A DNA stretch of 39,909 nucleotides from Gammaproteobacteria bacterium (GCA_029882395.1 JAOUKT010000029.1:1-39909); one strand, 5' to 3'; shown: positions 25,019-32,866, counted from the first letter of the stretch. Numbers and translations: made by a program. Notes: generated from the sequence alone by a model not told the origin.

Positions 25019-25600
25019 GTGAAAGATGCCGCTTTAAAAAAACTACTCACGCCGAATGAGGTTGCTGAAATATTATTAGTATCGCCGACTACGGTGCGAT
25101 TCTGGGCACATAAGGGGGCGTTAAAAGCCTTAACCACACCGGGTGGCCATCGTCGATTTAATTATGAAGACGTAGAGGCGTTTGCTCATTCCAGAGGCAT
25201 GGATTTGCAGCGCAAAACCAACACCACACGAATACTGATTGTTGATGACGAAGTGGTTCTGGGTGAGTTTTTGGTTGAGTTTTTTAAATCCATTGAAGGT
25301 GTTGAAACCGAAGTCGCAAATTACAGTTTTGAAGCCGGTTTAAAATATAAAAGTTTTAAACCTCAAGTTGTTTTGCTGGATATTATGATGCCGGGACTGA
25401 ACGGCTTTCAGGTATGTAAGATGATGAAGGCCGATCCTGCTTATAAGGATGTCAGGGTGATCGCAATGACCGGTTACCCGAGTGCGGAAAATATTGAAAA
25501 AATATTAGCTGCCGGTGCAGAGGTCTGCATGGAAAAGCCGATAGACACTGAGCAGTTGCTGTCCTTGTTAGAGCTGAAAGTTAAAAAAACCGGCAATTAA
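25019..25600 (+). CDS. MerR/excisionase-type HTH fused to a receiver domain
   Basis: This protein of about 193 residues (GTG 25019 start, AGGTGA eight bases ahead; an in-frame ATG at 25001 lacks a ribosome site) has a DNA-binding winged HTH first: LLTPNEVAEILLVSPTTVRFWAHKGALKALTTPGGHRRF, the MerR/BldC-like helix-turn-helix. A receiver domain follows (RILIVDDE, phospho-accepting D121 in VLLDIMMPGLNGF, T151 in AMTGYP, K173 in MEKPI). Most response regulators carry the receiver first and the output after. Here the order is reversed. It probably binds DNA according to its phosphorylation, possibly from the REC-kinase nearby. The gene stop lies in a terminator loop. Confidence 0.88.
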   Translation: MKDAALKKLLTPNEVAEILLVSPTTVRFWAHKGALKALTTPGGHRRFNYEDVEAFAHSRGMDLQRKTNTTRILIVDDEVVLGEFLVEFFKSIEGVETEVANYSFEAGLKYKSFKPQVVLLDIMMPGLNGFQVCKMMKADPAYKDVRVIAMTGYPSAENIEKILAAGAEVCMEKPIDTEQLLSLLELKVKKTGN

Positions 25601-25610
25601 CCGGTTTTTT
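25584..25610. terminator. Bidirectional rho-independent terminator
   Basis: AAAAAACCGG, a seven-base loop with the HTH-receiver stop codon, and CCGGTTTTTT form a 10-bp stem with A and T runs on either side. It serves the rightward HTH-receiver gene and probably the leftward phosphoribulokinase gene as well. Confidence 0.88.
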
Positions 25611-25624
25611 ACAGCTTGCAGCTG

Positions 25625-25648
25625 GTGCCAGCCTGACATGGCTGGCAC
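25625..25648. other. 9-bp hairpin downstream of phosphoribulokinase
   Basis: GTGCCAGCC, loop TGACAT, GGCTGGCAC is a perfect stem 13 bases beyond the phosphoribulokinase stop. There is no T run after it on the minus strand, so it may protect the transcript 3' end ahead of the true terminator at 25584-25610. Confidence 0.55.
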
Positions 25649-25660
25649 TAAAAAATCCTT

Positions 25661-26542
25661 TTAACGTGATTTTTTAGATTTTTCCAGCATGTCATGAATG
25701 ATCGGCGTGAGCACAATTTCCATCGCTAAAGACATTTTGCCACCTGGCACAACCAGGGTGTTTGCACGTGACATAAAGGAACCTGCAATCATGCTCTGCA
25801 AGGCCGGGAAGTCTATATTGAACTTCTTAGGGTCACGGAAACGGATCACAATCATGCTTTCATCAGGTGTCGGAATATCACGAGCGATGAAAGGGTTGGA
25901 TGTATCAACCGTTGGTACACGCTGGAAGTTAATATCGGTGCGTGAGAACTGTGGCGTGATGTAATGGATGTAGTCATGCATACGACGCATGATAGTATCA
26001 ACGATCACGGCTTCAGAATAACCACGCTCTGCATTATCGCGGTGTATCTTCTGGATCCACTCAAGGTTGACGATCGGTACAACACCCACTAACAGGTCAA
26101 CAGCAGAAGCCACATCCGCGTCATCTGTTTTCACGCCGCCGTGCAGACCTTCGTAAAACATCAGATCAGTACCGGTAGGAACATCTTCCCATGGAGTGAA
26201 CTGACCCGGTGTCAAAGGTGCATAGGGTACGGCTTCTTCATCGCTGTGCAGGTATAAACGCTTTTTACCGGTACCTGTTTCGCCGTATGATTTGAATAAT
26301 TCTTCCAGTTTGTCGAACAGGTTACCGTTCTCACCAAAGTGACTGAGTATAGTGCCATCGGCTTCAGCTTTGGCTAAAGCATCTTTCATCTCGGCCCGGT
26401 CATAGCGATGAAAACTGTCACCTTCAATGATAACTGGCGAGATAGATTGACGGCGGAAAATTTGCTCAAAGGCTTTTTTTACGGTTGAAGTACCAGCACC
26501 AGATGAACCGGTGACAGCAACGATAGGATGTTTAACAGACAT
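25661..26542 (-). CDS. prk: Phosphoribulokinase
   Basis: This 293-residue class I (bacterial) phosphoribulokinase has the ATP-binding P-loop TGSSGAGTST (11-20), IIEGDSFHRYDRAEM, the short DLMFYEGLHGG strand and the region HRDNAERGYSEAVIVDTIMRRMHDYI. It phosphorylates ribulose-5-phosphate to ribulose-1,5-bisphosphate, the RuBisCO substrate. Length and motifs match both true Calvin-cycle enzymes and the E. coli PrkB type, so its presence alone does not prove autotrophy. The neighbouring BicA-like SulP gene supports the Calvin reading. ATG at 26542 has GGAGA at good spacing. The promoter region carries a palindrome (26570-26588). Confidence 0.95.
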   Translation of the reverse strand: MSVKHPIVAVTGSSGAGTSTVKKAFEQIFRRQSISPVIIEGDSFHRYDRAEMKDALAKAEADGTILSHFGENGNLFDKLEELFKSYGETGTGKKRLYLHSDEEAVPYAPLTPGQFTPWEDVPTGTDLMFYEGLHGGVKTDDADVASAVDLLVGVVPIVNLEWIQKIHRDNAERGYSEAVIVDTIMRRMHDYIHYITPQFSRTDINFQRVPTVDTSNPFIARDIPTPDESMIVIRFRDPKKFNIDFPALQSMIAGSFMSRANTLVVPGGKMSLAMEIVLTPIIHDMLEKSKKSR

Positions 26543-26569
26543 CTAGGTCTCCAAAAATGATTAATTCTT

Positions 26570-26592
26570 ATAAATTGTTACAATTTATTATA
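26570..26592 (-). promoter_or_regulatory. Phosphoribulokinase promoter -10 with overlapping palindrome
   Basis: ATAAATTG, TTA, CAATTTAT (26570-26588) is an 8-bp perfect inverted repeat. It overlaps a minus-strand TATAAT (26592-26587) that lies 45-50 bases ahead of the phosphoribulokinase ATG. No good -35 is seen, which would suit an activator-dependent promoter. A CbbR-type LysR site is one guess. Confidence 0.45.
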
Positions 26593-26695
26593 ATAGGCCC
26601 TGCTCTGGCAAAAGGTTGCTCTGACAAGGTCTGGAAGTCGTATACCAGCAATTTCTAAAGACCATTTTGGCCGATTTCTGGTTTTTATAGCGTGT

Positions 26696-26721
26696 CTCAA
26701 GGGGCGACATTATCCCTTGAG
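26696..26721. other. 8-bp hairpin between the SulP and phosphoribulokinase genes
   Basis: CTCAAGGG, a ten-base loop and CCCTTGAG form a perfect stem about 40 bases past the SulP stop on the minus strand. No T run follows, so it is a possible transcript 3'-end or processing structure rather than a clear terminator. Confidence 0.4.
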
Positions 26722-26759
26722 GGGGCATTCTCTGCAAGCCAAAACGCTTCGGTCGTGTC

Positions 26760-28409
26760 TTACTGTGCCTGATTTAGTAAATCGCTGGCATGTTTTAAGG
26801 CATCAAGCCGGCTTTCGTATTGGTGGTCCTGTAATAAAAGTTCGATGATGCCTTGCCGGCTTAAGGTCTGTTTAATGGACTCACTGGCGCCGCATATAAA
26901 TATATGGTGGCCGGCTTCCTGTGCATCCAGAATAATGTCTTCAATGGCCACGGATGATGAGAAATCAATGATCGGCACATCACTCAGATCCAGTACCAGG
27001 GCTTCATAGTTATCAACCGAGGAGACTCTTTTAACCATCGATTTGGCGGCGCCAAAGCTCATTGGGCCGCTGACATGGAATAATAAAATGCGTCCCTGCG
27101 CCTGTTGTAAATACTGGCTTTCAGCGCTGGATAACGGGTGCTCATCTTCCGGGTGTGTAATGGTAGAGGTTTTTTCAAGCTGCAGATCAGACATGCGTTT
27201 CATAAACATCAGGCTGGCAAGGGTAATGCCGGTGCCGATTGCAATCATCAGGTCGACAAAAAGTGTTAATAACAGCACGCTGAACATGATAATAATCGCT
27301 GGTTTTGGGGCTTTGTGCAGGCGTTTCATATAATCCCAGTCAACCAGGTCACTGGCTACTTTGATCAGGATCGCTGCCAGCACGGCATGTGGTACCAGTT
27401 CTATGAACTGACCAAATAACAGCACCAGCAGCAGCACAATTAACGAGTGAAAAATACCCGATAAGGCGGTCTGGCCGCCGTGGCGTACATTTATCACGGT
27501 ACGCATGCTGGCACCGGCACCGGCTATGCCACTAAAAGCACCCGATGCGATATTGGCAATACCCTGGCCTATCAGTTCACGGTCTGAGTCATGCCGGTCA
27601 CGGCTGATATTATCAGCCACTAACGAGGTCATTAGCGTGTCGATAGTGCCGAGAATTGCCAGTGCCAGGGCAGACTTGAGCATATCAAGCAGTAAGTCGG
27701 TATTGACGACCGGCCATTGTGGCAGCGGCAGGTTGATGGCGGTTTCACCGATGGTTTTGATCATGCTGTCGGGGAAAAGTAAAAGATAGCTCGTGGTGCC
27801 GATCAGCAGTGTAGTCAGGGGTGAGGGTATGTATTTGCCGATACTTTTGGGCTGCAGGTACATCAGAACCAGTGCCAGGATGCCAATGATGGCTGTTTCG
27901 GTTGCCGGGTGTGCGATGGCACCGGGTAACTGTAAGATCGATTGCCAGAGTGAGTCAGCGCTGGCGTGTCCAAGCAGTGGGCCAAGCTGAAGCAGAATGA
28001 TGGTCAGGCCCAGTCCGCTCATCAGTCCTGAGATCACTGAGTGTGGGATCATATTAATGTACTGACTGATTTTAAAGACACCAAATAAAATCAAAAAGAC
28101 GCCGCCTAGCATGACCACTGTAAAGCTGATGGCGATGCCGTGTAGCGGATCGACTGTGGTGTATTGCATAAAGATGAGCATCATCAGCACAGTCATTGGC
28201 CCGGTAGGACCTGAAATCTGGCTCGCCGTGCTACCGGTCAGGGAAGCAAAAAAGCCGACAAAAACAGCTGCAATGATGCCCGACATTGGGCCTGCTCCGG
28301 AGAAGACACCAAAAGCTATGGCTAAGGGCAGTGCAACCACAGCGGCCGCCAGTCCGCCAGTGAAGTCACCTTTGAGATTATTAAAATGCAGGCCATTGAA
28401 AAGCTTCAT
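26760..28409 (-). CDS. SulP-family transporter, BicA-like, with STAS domain (paralog)
   Basis: This protein of about 549 residues is a close paralog of the one at 13076. It begins MKLFNGLHFNNLKGDFTGGLAAAVVALPLAIAFGVFSGAGP, has QISGPTGPMTVLMMLIF, ELIGQGIANIASGAFSGIAGAGASMRT and ILIKVASDLVDWDYM, and ends with a STAS domain (about 430-535, RILLFHVSGPMSFGAAK and ALVLDLSDVPIIDFSSS). ATG 28409 is chosen because it matches the paralog start exactly; an in-frame GTG at 28451 would add 14 residues. It lies upstream of phosphoribulokinase on the same strand. Sodium-dependent bicarbonate import for CO2 fixation is the best functional guess, by family and context. Confidence 0.9.
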   Translation of the reverse strand: MKLFNGLHFNNLKGDFTGGLAAAVVALPLAIAFGVFSGAGPMSGIIAAVFVGFFASLTGSTASQISGPTGPMTVLMMLIFMQYTTVDPLHGIAISFTVVMLGGVFLILFGVFKISQYINMIPHSVISGLMSGLGLTIILLQLGPLLGHASADSLWQSILQLPGAIAHPATETAIIGILALVLMYLQPKSIGKYIPSPLTTLLIGTTSYLLLFPDSMIKTIGETAINLPLPQWPVVNTDLLLDMLKSALALAILGTIDTLMTSLVADNISRDRHDSDRELIGQGIANIASGAFSGIAGAGASMRTVINVRHGGQTALSGIFHSLIVLLLVLLFGQFIELVPHAVLAAILIKVASDLVDWDYMKRLHKAPKPAIIIMFSVLLLTLFVDLMIAIGTGITLASLMFMKRMSDLQLEKTSTITHPEDEHPLSSAESQYLQQAQGRILLFHVSGPMSFGAAKSMVKRVSSVDNYEALVLDLSDVPIIDFSSSVAIEDIILDAQEAGHHIFICGASESIKQTLSRQGIIELLLQDHQYESRLDALKHASDLLNQAQ

Positions 28410-28533
28410 ATACGGTTTGTCTCGGATATTATTTTTTATGGATGGTATCACTTAGCGCCGTAACAGGGAATTTAAGCACGCTTGAGGGCAATATGGCGTT
28501 AGTCAGGGCCTAAAGGCCGGATAGCATAGCGGT

Positions 28534-29223
28534 TTATTGATCATTGACAGTAAAAATAAGATCCCAGACGCCATGGCCAAGGCGTTGCCCGCGACGCTCA
28601 AATTTTGTAACCGGCCGGTAGTCCGGTTTTGGGCTGAACTGCTGGCTGCCGGCGTTATTAGAAAAGGCGGCATGCTTTTCCAGGGTTTTCATCATGTGCC
28701 TGGCGTAGTCTTTCCAGTCGGTGGCAAAGTGAATCTGACCGTCCTTTTGCAGCAACACAGCCAGTCTGTCGAGAAATTCAGTTTGCACGATGCGACGTTT
28801 ATTGTGTTTAGTTTTATGCCAGGGATCAGGGAAGTAAAGCTGTACCCGGCTCAGGCTGTTAGCTGGAATCTGGTTTTGCAATATATCGATAGCATCATGG
28901 TTCATCACCCGGAGATTTTTAATGCCGTGCTTAAGGCTCAGATGTAACAGATGGCCTACCCCGGGGCGGTGTACTTCGATGCCGATAAAGTTTTGATCCG
29001 GGCTTTCGATGGCCATTTGTGCCAATGAGTCACCATTACCGAAACCAATCTCAAGCACGACCGGCTGATCATTGCCAAACAGTGTTTTGAAATCGAGCAA
29101 TTTTTCTTCATAGTCGATACCAAAAACGGGCCACTGTTGATCCAGCGCCCGTTGCTGGCCCTGGGTCAGGCGACCCTGGCGTAAGATAAAGCTTTTAACG
29201 GTTCTTTGAATGATGTCAGACAT
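28534..29223 (-). CDS. trmB: tRNA (guanine-N7-)-methyltransferase
   Basis: This 229-residue SAM-dependent methyltransferase has VVLEIGFGNGDSLAQMA (SAM binding, about 53-69), FIGIEVHRPGVGHLL, and the strongly conserved LYFPDPWHKTKHNKRRIVQ. FATDWKDYARHM follows and TKFERRGQRLGHGVWDL stands at the end. It methylates G46 of tRNA to m7G in the cytoplasm. The ATG at 29223 begins MSDIIQRTVKSFILRQGRLT, as expected for the family; the longer upstream frame would run into thiG. It lies 31 bases downstream of thiG on the same strand, so thiS-thiG-trmB is an operon. trmB after thiG is a common gammaproteobacterial order. Confidence 0.96.
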   Translation of the reverse strand: MSDIIQRTVKSFILRQGRLTQGQQRALDQQWPVFGIDYEEKLLDFKTLFGNDQPVVLEIGFGNGDSLAQMAIESPDQNFIGIEVHRPGVGHLLHLSLKHGIKNLRVMNHDAIDILQNQIPANSLSRVQLYFPDPWHKTKHNKRRIVQTEFLDRLAVLLQKDGQIHFATDWKDYARHMMKTLEKHAAFSNNAGSQQFSPKPDYRPVTKFERRGQRLGHGVWDLIFTVNDQ

Positions 29224-29254
29224 GATAATTGACGATAAATGTAAGCGTAGTGGA

Positions 29255-30034
29255 TTAGAAAAAAGTACCGTCAATTGGCGAAGAGGCAGAGGCGTAACGT
29301 TTACGTGGCATACGCCCGGCTTTAAAGGCCTGGCGGCCGGCAATCGTCGCGTTTTTCATGGCATGGGCCATCATCACCGGGTCTTGTGCGGCGGCGATAG
29401 CGGTATTCATTAAGATGCCATCGACACCCAGCTCCATCGCTAACGCGGCATCCGATGCTGTGCCGACACCGGCATCGACTAAAACAGGCACCTTGGCATT
29501 ATCAACAATTTCCAGAATATTGTAGGGGTTGCGAATACCCAGGCCCGAGCCAATCGGTGCAGCCAGTGGCATTACCGCAACACAGCCGGCTTCTTCCAGC
29601 CGTTTGGCCATGATCGGGTCGTCGTTGGTGTAGACCATGACTTTAAAACCATCTTTGACCAGAATCTCAGCCGCTTCCAGAGTGGCGCTGACATCAGGAA
29701 ACAGGGTTTTTTCATCACCCAGGACTTCCAGCTTTACCAGATCATGGCCGTCGAGTAATTCACGTGCCAGCCGGCAAGTGCGCACGGCGTCATCGACGTT
29801 ATAACATCCGGCGGTATTGGGTAATAATGTGTATTTGTCCAGCGGCAATATATCGAGCAAATTGGGTTCATCAGGGTTCTGGCCAATGTTGCTGCGACGG
29901 ATGGCAATGGTCACAATCTCGGCTTCGCTGGCTTCGGTTGCCAGTTTGCTTTCTTGCATGTCTTTGTATTTGCCGGTACCTACCAGCAAGCGACTCTTGT
30001 ATTCAACACCGGCAATAATTAAGGGATCATTCAT
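29255..30034 (-). CDS. thiG: Thiazole synthase
   Basis: This 259-residue TIM-barrel enzyme shows [45 protein letters not shown], the Schiff-base lysine in [15 protein letters not shown] (K101), [18 protein letters not shown] and [20 protein letters not shown]. It joins 1-deoxyxylulose-5-phosphate, dehydroglycine and sulfur from ThiS thiocarboxylate to form the thiazole of thiamine. It sits 27 bases after thiS. With thiO in the window, dehydroglycine is made by the glycine-oxidase route rather than by ThiH. Confidence 0.97.
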   Translation of the reverse strand: MNDPLIIAGVEYKSRLLVGTGKYKDMQESKLATEASEAEIVTIAIRRSNIGQNPDEPNLLDILPLDKYTLLPNTAGCYNVDDAVRTCRLARELLDGHDLVKLEVLGDEKTLFPDVSATLEAAEILVKDGFKVMVYTNDDPIMAKRLEEAGCVAVMPLAAPIGSGLGIRNPYNILEIVDNAKVPVLVDAGVGTASDAALAMELGVDGILMNTAIAAAQDPVMMAHAMKNATIAGRQAFKAGRMPRKRYASASSPIDGTFF

Positions 30035-30061
30035 TGTAACAGTCTCTATAAATTTATCAGT

Positions 30062-30286
30062 TTACTTGTCGTCTTCATGATGGCTGCAGCCGCCACCAAT
30101 AGCATGAACAATTTCGACCTTGTCATTGGCATTAAGCTGGTGCATATTGTGTTCGCTACGGGGAATGATATCGAGATTGACTTCAACAGCAAGACGCTTT
30201 TCAGTCAATTCTAGTTGCTCAATAAGATCGCTGATCGTGCATTGATCGGCAACGGACAGTGATTTTCCATTGAGAATGATATTCAT
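30062..30286 (-). CDS. thiS: ThiS sulfur carrier with a C-terminal extension
   Basis: This 74-residue ubiquitin-fold protein reads MNIILNGKSLSVADQCTISDLIEQL and VEVNLDIIPRSEHN, typical ThiS. Normally ThiS ends in Gly-Gly, which ThiF adenylates. Here VHAIGGG (60-66) is followed by eight residues, CSHHEDDK, before the stop. That tail would have to be removed, or the cysteine itself used. The ATG at 30286 is chosen over an in-frame GTG at 30322. A short hairpin sits right before the start. The gene is followed by thiG 27 bases on. The identification is safe; the tail is read directly from the sequence. Confidence 0.92.
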   Translation of the reverse strand: MNIILNGKSLSVADQCTISDLIEQLELTEKRLAVEVNLDIIPRSEHNMHQLNANDKVEIVHAIGGGCSHHEDDK

Positions 30287-30292
30287 AATGTA

Positions 30293-30313
30293 GCCTGCTT
30301 CTTTGAGGCAGGC
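30293..30313 (-). promoter_or_regulatory. Hairpin overlapping the thiS ribosome-binding region
   Basis: GCCTGC, nine bases, GCAGGC forms a 6-bp stem ending six bases before the thiS ATG. The segment where a Shine-Dalgarno site should lie (GCAGG) is in the stem. It may limit thiS translation. It does not resemble a TPP riboswitch. Confidence 0.35.
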
Positions 30314-30370
30314 ATTGTACACTAAAGTCTCTGTAAGGGGCTATATCTGAAGAGGCTGGCTGAGCAGTAT

Positions 30371-30733
30371 TCAGGCCGATTTTTTAGAAAAACCATTATT
30401 TGCAATTTTTCGCAGCATGCGATGATGAAAGTTTGTAATAGCGTAGCTATCCGTGTCTTGCTGCATTAATTGATTCAGTAACGGGCTCAATTCTGCGGTG
30501 AAAAAGCGACAAAACTGCTCGCTTAGCTGAGAGGCTTTAATAGACTCGGCAATTGTCAGGCAGTCTTCCGTCGCGCCATTGTGCTGCTCTATTTTCTGCA
30601 GAAGATGGTAGTCCAGTATGTTACTGATTTGTTCCCGGGTCAGAGTAAGTTTGATGTCGTAGTTTTTAGCCTGGCTTTCCCTGGCTTGGGAACCGGCTCT
30701 TTTAAATTGACTGAGTGTTGTATAATTATCCAT
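30371..30733 (-). CDS. Small hypothetical soluble protein
   Basis: This 120-residue, mostly helical protein has no signal or membrane segment. Conspicuous stretches are KLTLTREQISNILDYHLLQKIEQHNG and SEQFCRFFTAELSPLLNQLMQQDTD. No family is recognised. It lies upstream of thiS on the same strand with a 48-base gap from the extended thiS frame, so it may be the first gene of the thi operon, but no promoter decides this. The start ATG is at 30733. Confidence 0.5.
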   Translation of the reverse strand: MDNYTTLSQFKRAGSQARESQAKNYDIKLTLTREQISNILDYHLLQKIEQHNGATEDCLTIAESIKASQLSEQFCRFFTAELSPLLNQLMQQDTDSYAITNFHHRMLRKIANNGFSKKSA

Positions 30734-30996
30734 AACAAAAAACCGTTACCGGCCCTCCAGGTTTTATATTCCGTGACAGATAAAGAATAACGCAAATCAG
30801 TTACCGGAGTGTTTACAAAATATGACGAAAGTGTAGCGATTTTGTAAAACAAAATATTCATGTCGCAATAACTTTTATGGCTACTTAAACAGGCTCGGCT
30901 TTATCTCTGAGAAGATTTTAGCAATAATGCTTTTTTAAACTGAAAATTTAGAGTGCGTTGTCGTTTTTCGGCGTATTTAAGGTGAAAGTCAAAACG

Positions 30997-32085
30997 ATGG
31001 CAGACTGTATTGTAGTTGGTGCGGGCATCAGCGGTGTTCTAACTGCACTGGAGTTAGAACAGGCGGGCGCCCGTGTTATTTTGTTAGAACGTGACAGGCT
31101 GGGCGCTGAATCATCCTGGGCCGGCGGCGGCATTATTTCACCACTTTACCCCTGGCGATATCCAGATGCGGTGTCACAATTAGCGCAGTATGGCCAGCAG
31201 CACTACCCGGCGCTGCTGGACAGACTACAGCTGGAATCGGGCATCGATCCTCAATATCATAAAAATGGTTTGCTGGTTTTAGATCAGGATGAAGCCAATC
31301 AAGCGATTGAATGGGCAAGACGCTGGCAAGTGGATGTGCAAAAACTCAATGCCGAGCAAACACAGCAGTGTGAGCCGGCCCTCAATCGGCAGGCTAAAGC
31401 AGCGCTTTGGTTACCCGAGGTAGCTCAGCTTAGAAACCCGAGGCTGGTCAAAGCCATGAGTGCGGTTATCGCGCGCCGTAAAATCAGTTTGTTTGAGCAT
31501 TCACCAGTCAGTGCTATTCGAATAAAAAATGACAGGGTTCAGGGGGTCAGCGTCGGGGATAAGCACTATGACGCCGAGCAGGTGTTAATTGCCGGTGGTG
31601 CCTGGAGTGGGCAAATCCTCAAACAACTCAAGTTAGAGACAACGATCGAGCCTGTGAAAGGCCAGATGATTCTCTTAAAAGGTGTGCCGGGGCAGGTCAA
31701 GCGCATCGTGTTATCGGCAGGACGGTATATTATTCCCCGCCAGGACGGGCGTATCTTAGTCGGCAGTACGCTTGAGCATACTGATTTTAAAAAAGAACTG
31801 ACAGAAAATGCAAAACAGCAGCTGTATCAGGCCGCTATTGAAATGATGCCCGCATTGGCAGGTCTTGAGGTTGAGCATCACTGGGCGGGTTTGCGCCCCG
31901 GTTCTGGCAATGGTGTGCCCTATATTGGAAAACACCCGGCGGTACAGGGCCTGTTTTTTAATGCCGGGCATTTTCGAAACGGTGTGGTGCTGGGGCTGGC
32001 GAGTGCCCGATTGGCCGCCGATATTATGCTCCAGCGTGAACCCCTGTTTGATCCTGGCAGCTATGCTATAGAGGCTGAGCACTAA
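30997..32085 (+). CDS. thiO: Glycine oxidase
   Basis: This protein of about 362 residues is an FAD-dependent amino acid oxidase of the DAO family. It starts MADCIVVGAGISGVLTALELEQAGARVILLERD (dinucleotide-binding GxGxxG), with SSWAGGGIISPLYPW, GGAWSGQILK, EPVKGQMILL, and a C-terminal WAGLRPGSGNGVPYIG and GHFRNGVVL. ThiO oxidises glycine to the dehydroglycine used by ThiG. The ATG at 30997 is preferred; the frame extends upstream to a TTG without support. It is separate from thiSG and lies directly before the pilus genes, as in Pseudomonas aeruginosa, where thiO also precedes fimT. Confidence 0.95.
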   Translation: MADCIVVGAGISGVLTALELEQAGARVILLERDRLGAESSWAGGGIISPLYPWRYPDAVSQLAQYGQQHYPALLDRLQLESGIDPQYHKNGLLVLDQDEANQAIEWARRWQVDVQKLNAEQTQQCEPALNRQAKAALWLPEVAQLRNPRLVKAMSAVIARRKISLFEHSPVSAIRIKNDRVQGVSVGDKHYDAEQVLIAGGAWSGQILKQLKLETTIEPVKGQMILLKGVPGQVKRIVLSAGRYIIPRQDGRILVGSTLEHTDFKKELTENAKQQLYQAAIEMMPALAGLEVEHHWAGLRPGSGNGVPYIGKHPAVQGLFFNAGHFRNGVVLGLASARLAADIMLQREPLFDPGSYAIEAEH

Positions 32086-32160
32086 TTTACACGGCATTAC
32101 ATACCCGTTACGGTTTACCGGTCGGGTTGCCCTGATGACGGCTAAAGCCGATATTTGTAA

Positions 32161-32179
32161 AATAACCTGACAGGTTATT
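32161..32179. repeat. Perfect 9-bp inverted repeat between thiO and the pilus operon
   Basis: AATAACCTG, one central base, CAGGTTATT stand about 60 bases upstream of fimT. It can be read as an operator or as a hairpin with a 5-base loop. No T run follows on the plus strand. A further small hairpin (GGCTAAAGCC, 32140-32149) precedes it. Confidence 0.4.
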
Positions 32180-32236
32180 ACCGCTTATCTGTGCTTGTTT
32201 CTCGTTGACTGCTCCTGCCAAGGTGATGGACTTCTG

Positions 32237-32866
32237 ATGTGTTATAAATTAACTATGAAAAATAAAATTCAAGCGTTTACCCTGCTCGAGGCACTGATTG
32301 TTATTGCAGTCTTTAGTATTTTGATGACCATGGCGCTTCCGGGCATGCAGTCGATATTGCGTAACAACGAAATAACCTCGAGGAATAATGATCTGGTGAC
32401 GGCGTTACAGTACACACGCAGTGAATCGATCAAGCTTTCTGACCGTGTTGTATTGTGTGCAAGCACAAGCGCCATGACGGCTGCACCGATCTGTTCCACC
32501 ACCGCTAATGACTGGCTGGATGGCTGGGTCGTGTTTCACGATACGAATAATGATGCGGTCTTTACTCCCGGGACTGATAATTTATTAAAGCAGTTCCCGT
32601 CGATAGCGAGTAACCAGCTAACCTTAAGACCTGCTGTGTTGCGTGCCGGCGACCCGCAAACCATTGTGGGGTATGTTTCATTCGCACCGCCACGAGGTGA
32701 GCCTATGGATATTAACGGTACCAATCAGTCGGGCATTTTTGTGTTTTGTATACCGGGTGATAACACCAAAATCCGCGGTGTCATGATGCATACATCCGGC
32801 CGAATTTATTCAAGCCGTGACTCAGATACGCTGGGTGCACATATCACATGTAATAGTGGCATTTAG
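32237..32866 (+). CDS. fimT: Type IV pilus minor pilin FimT/GspH-like
   Basis: This protein of about 209 residues has the prepilin N-terminus KNKIQAFTLLEALIVIAVFSILMTMALPGM. The residue before FTLLE is alanine rather than glycine, the usual prepilin peptidase cleavage residue. Glu5 is present. The mature part shows the FimT/GspH core: RSESIKLSDRVVLC, CSTTANDWLDGWVVFHDTNNDAVFTPG and ITCNSGI at the end. ATG 32237 is used (AAGGTGA upstream); ATG 32255 is possible. It would be part of the tip/priming complex of type IV pili and heads the operon. Confidence 0.87.
   Translation: MCYKLTMKNKIQAFTLLEALIVIAVFSILMTMALPGMQSILRNNEITSRNNDLVTALQYTRSESIKLSDRVVLCASTSAMTAAPICSTTANDWLDGWVVFHDTNNDAVFTPGTDNLLKQFPSIASNQLTLRPAVLRAGDPQTIVGYVSFAPPRGEPMDINGTNQSGIFVFCIPGDNTKIRGVMMHTSGRIYSSRDSDTLGAHITCNSGI

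Noticed and set aside
25661..26542. Proof of autotrophy from phosphoribulokinase alone.
   Set aside because: Heterotrophs such as E. coli carry a similar PrkB without RuBisCO, so the lifestyle remains an inference from the combined context.
30287..30996. TPP (thiamine) riboswitch near thiS or thiO; a CTGAGA occurs before thiO.
   Set aside because: The other conserved parts of the THI element (GGGGTGC-like and ACCTGA...GCCGG-like blocks) are missing on both strands.
32086..32236. c-di-GMP (GEMM) riboswitch ahead of the pilus operon, because of GACGGCTAAAGCCG.
   Set aside because: The GCAAACC/GNRA tetraloop parts and the second stem of the GEMM consensus could not be matched.
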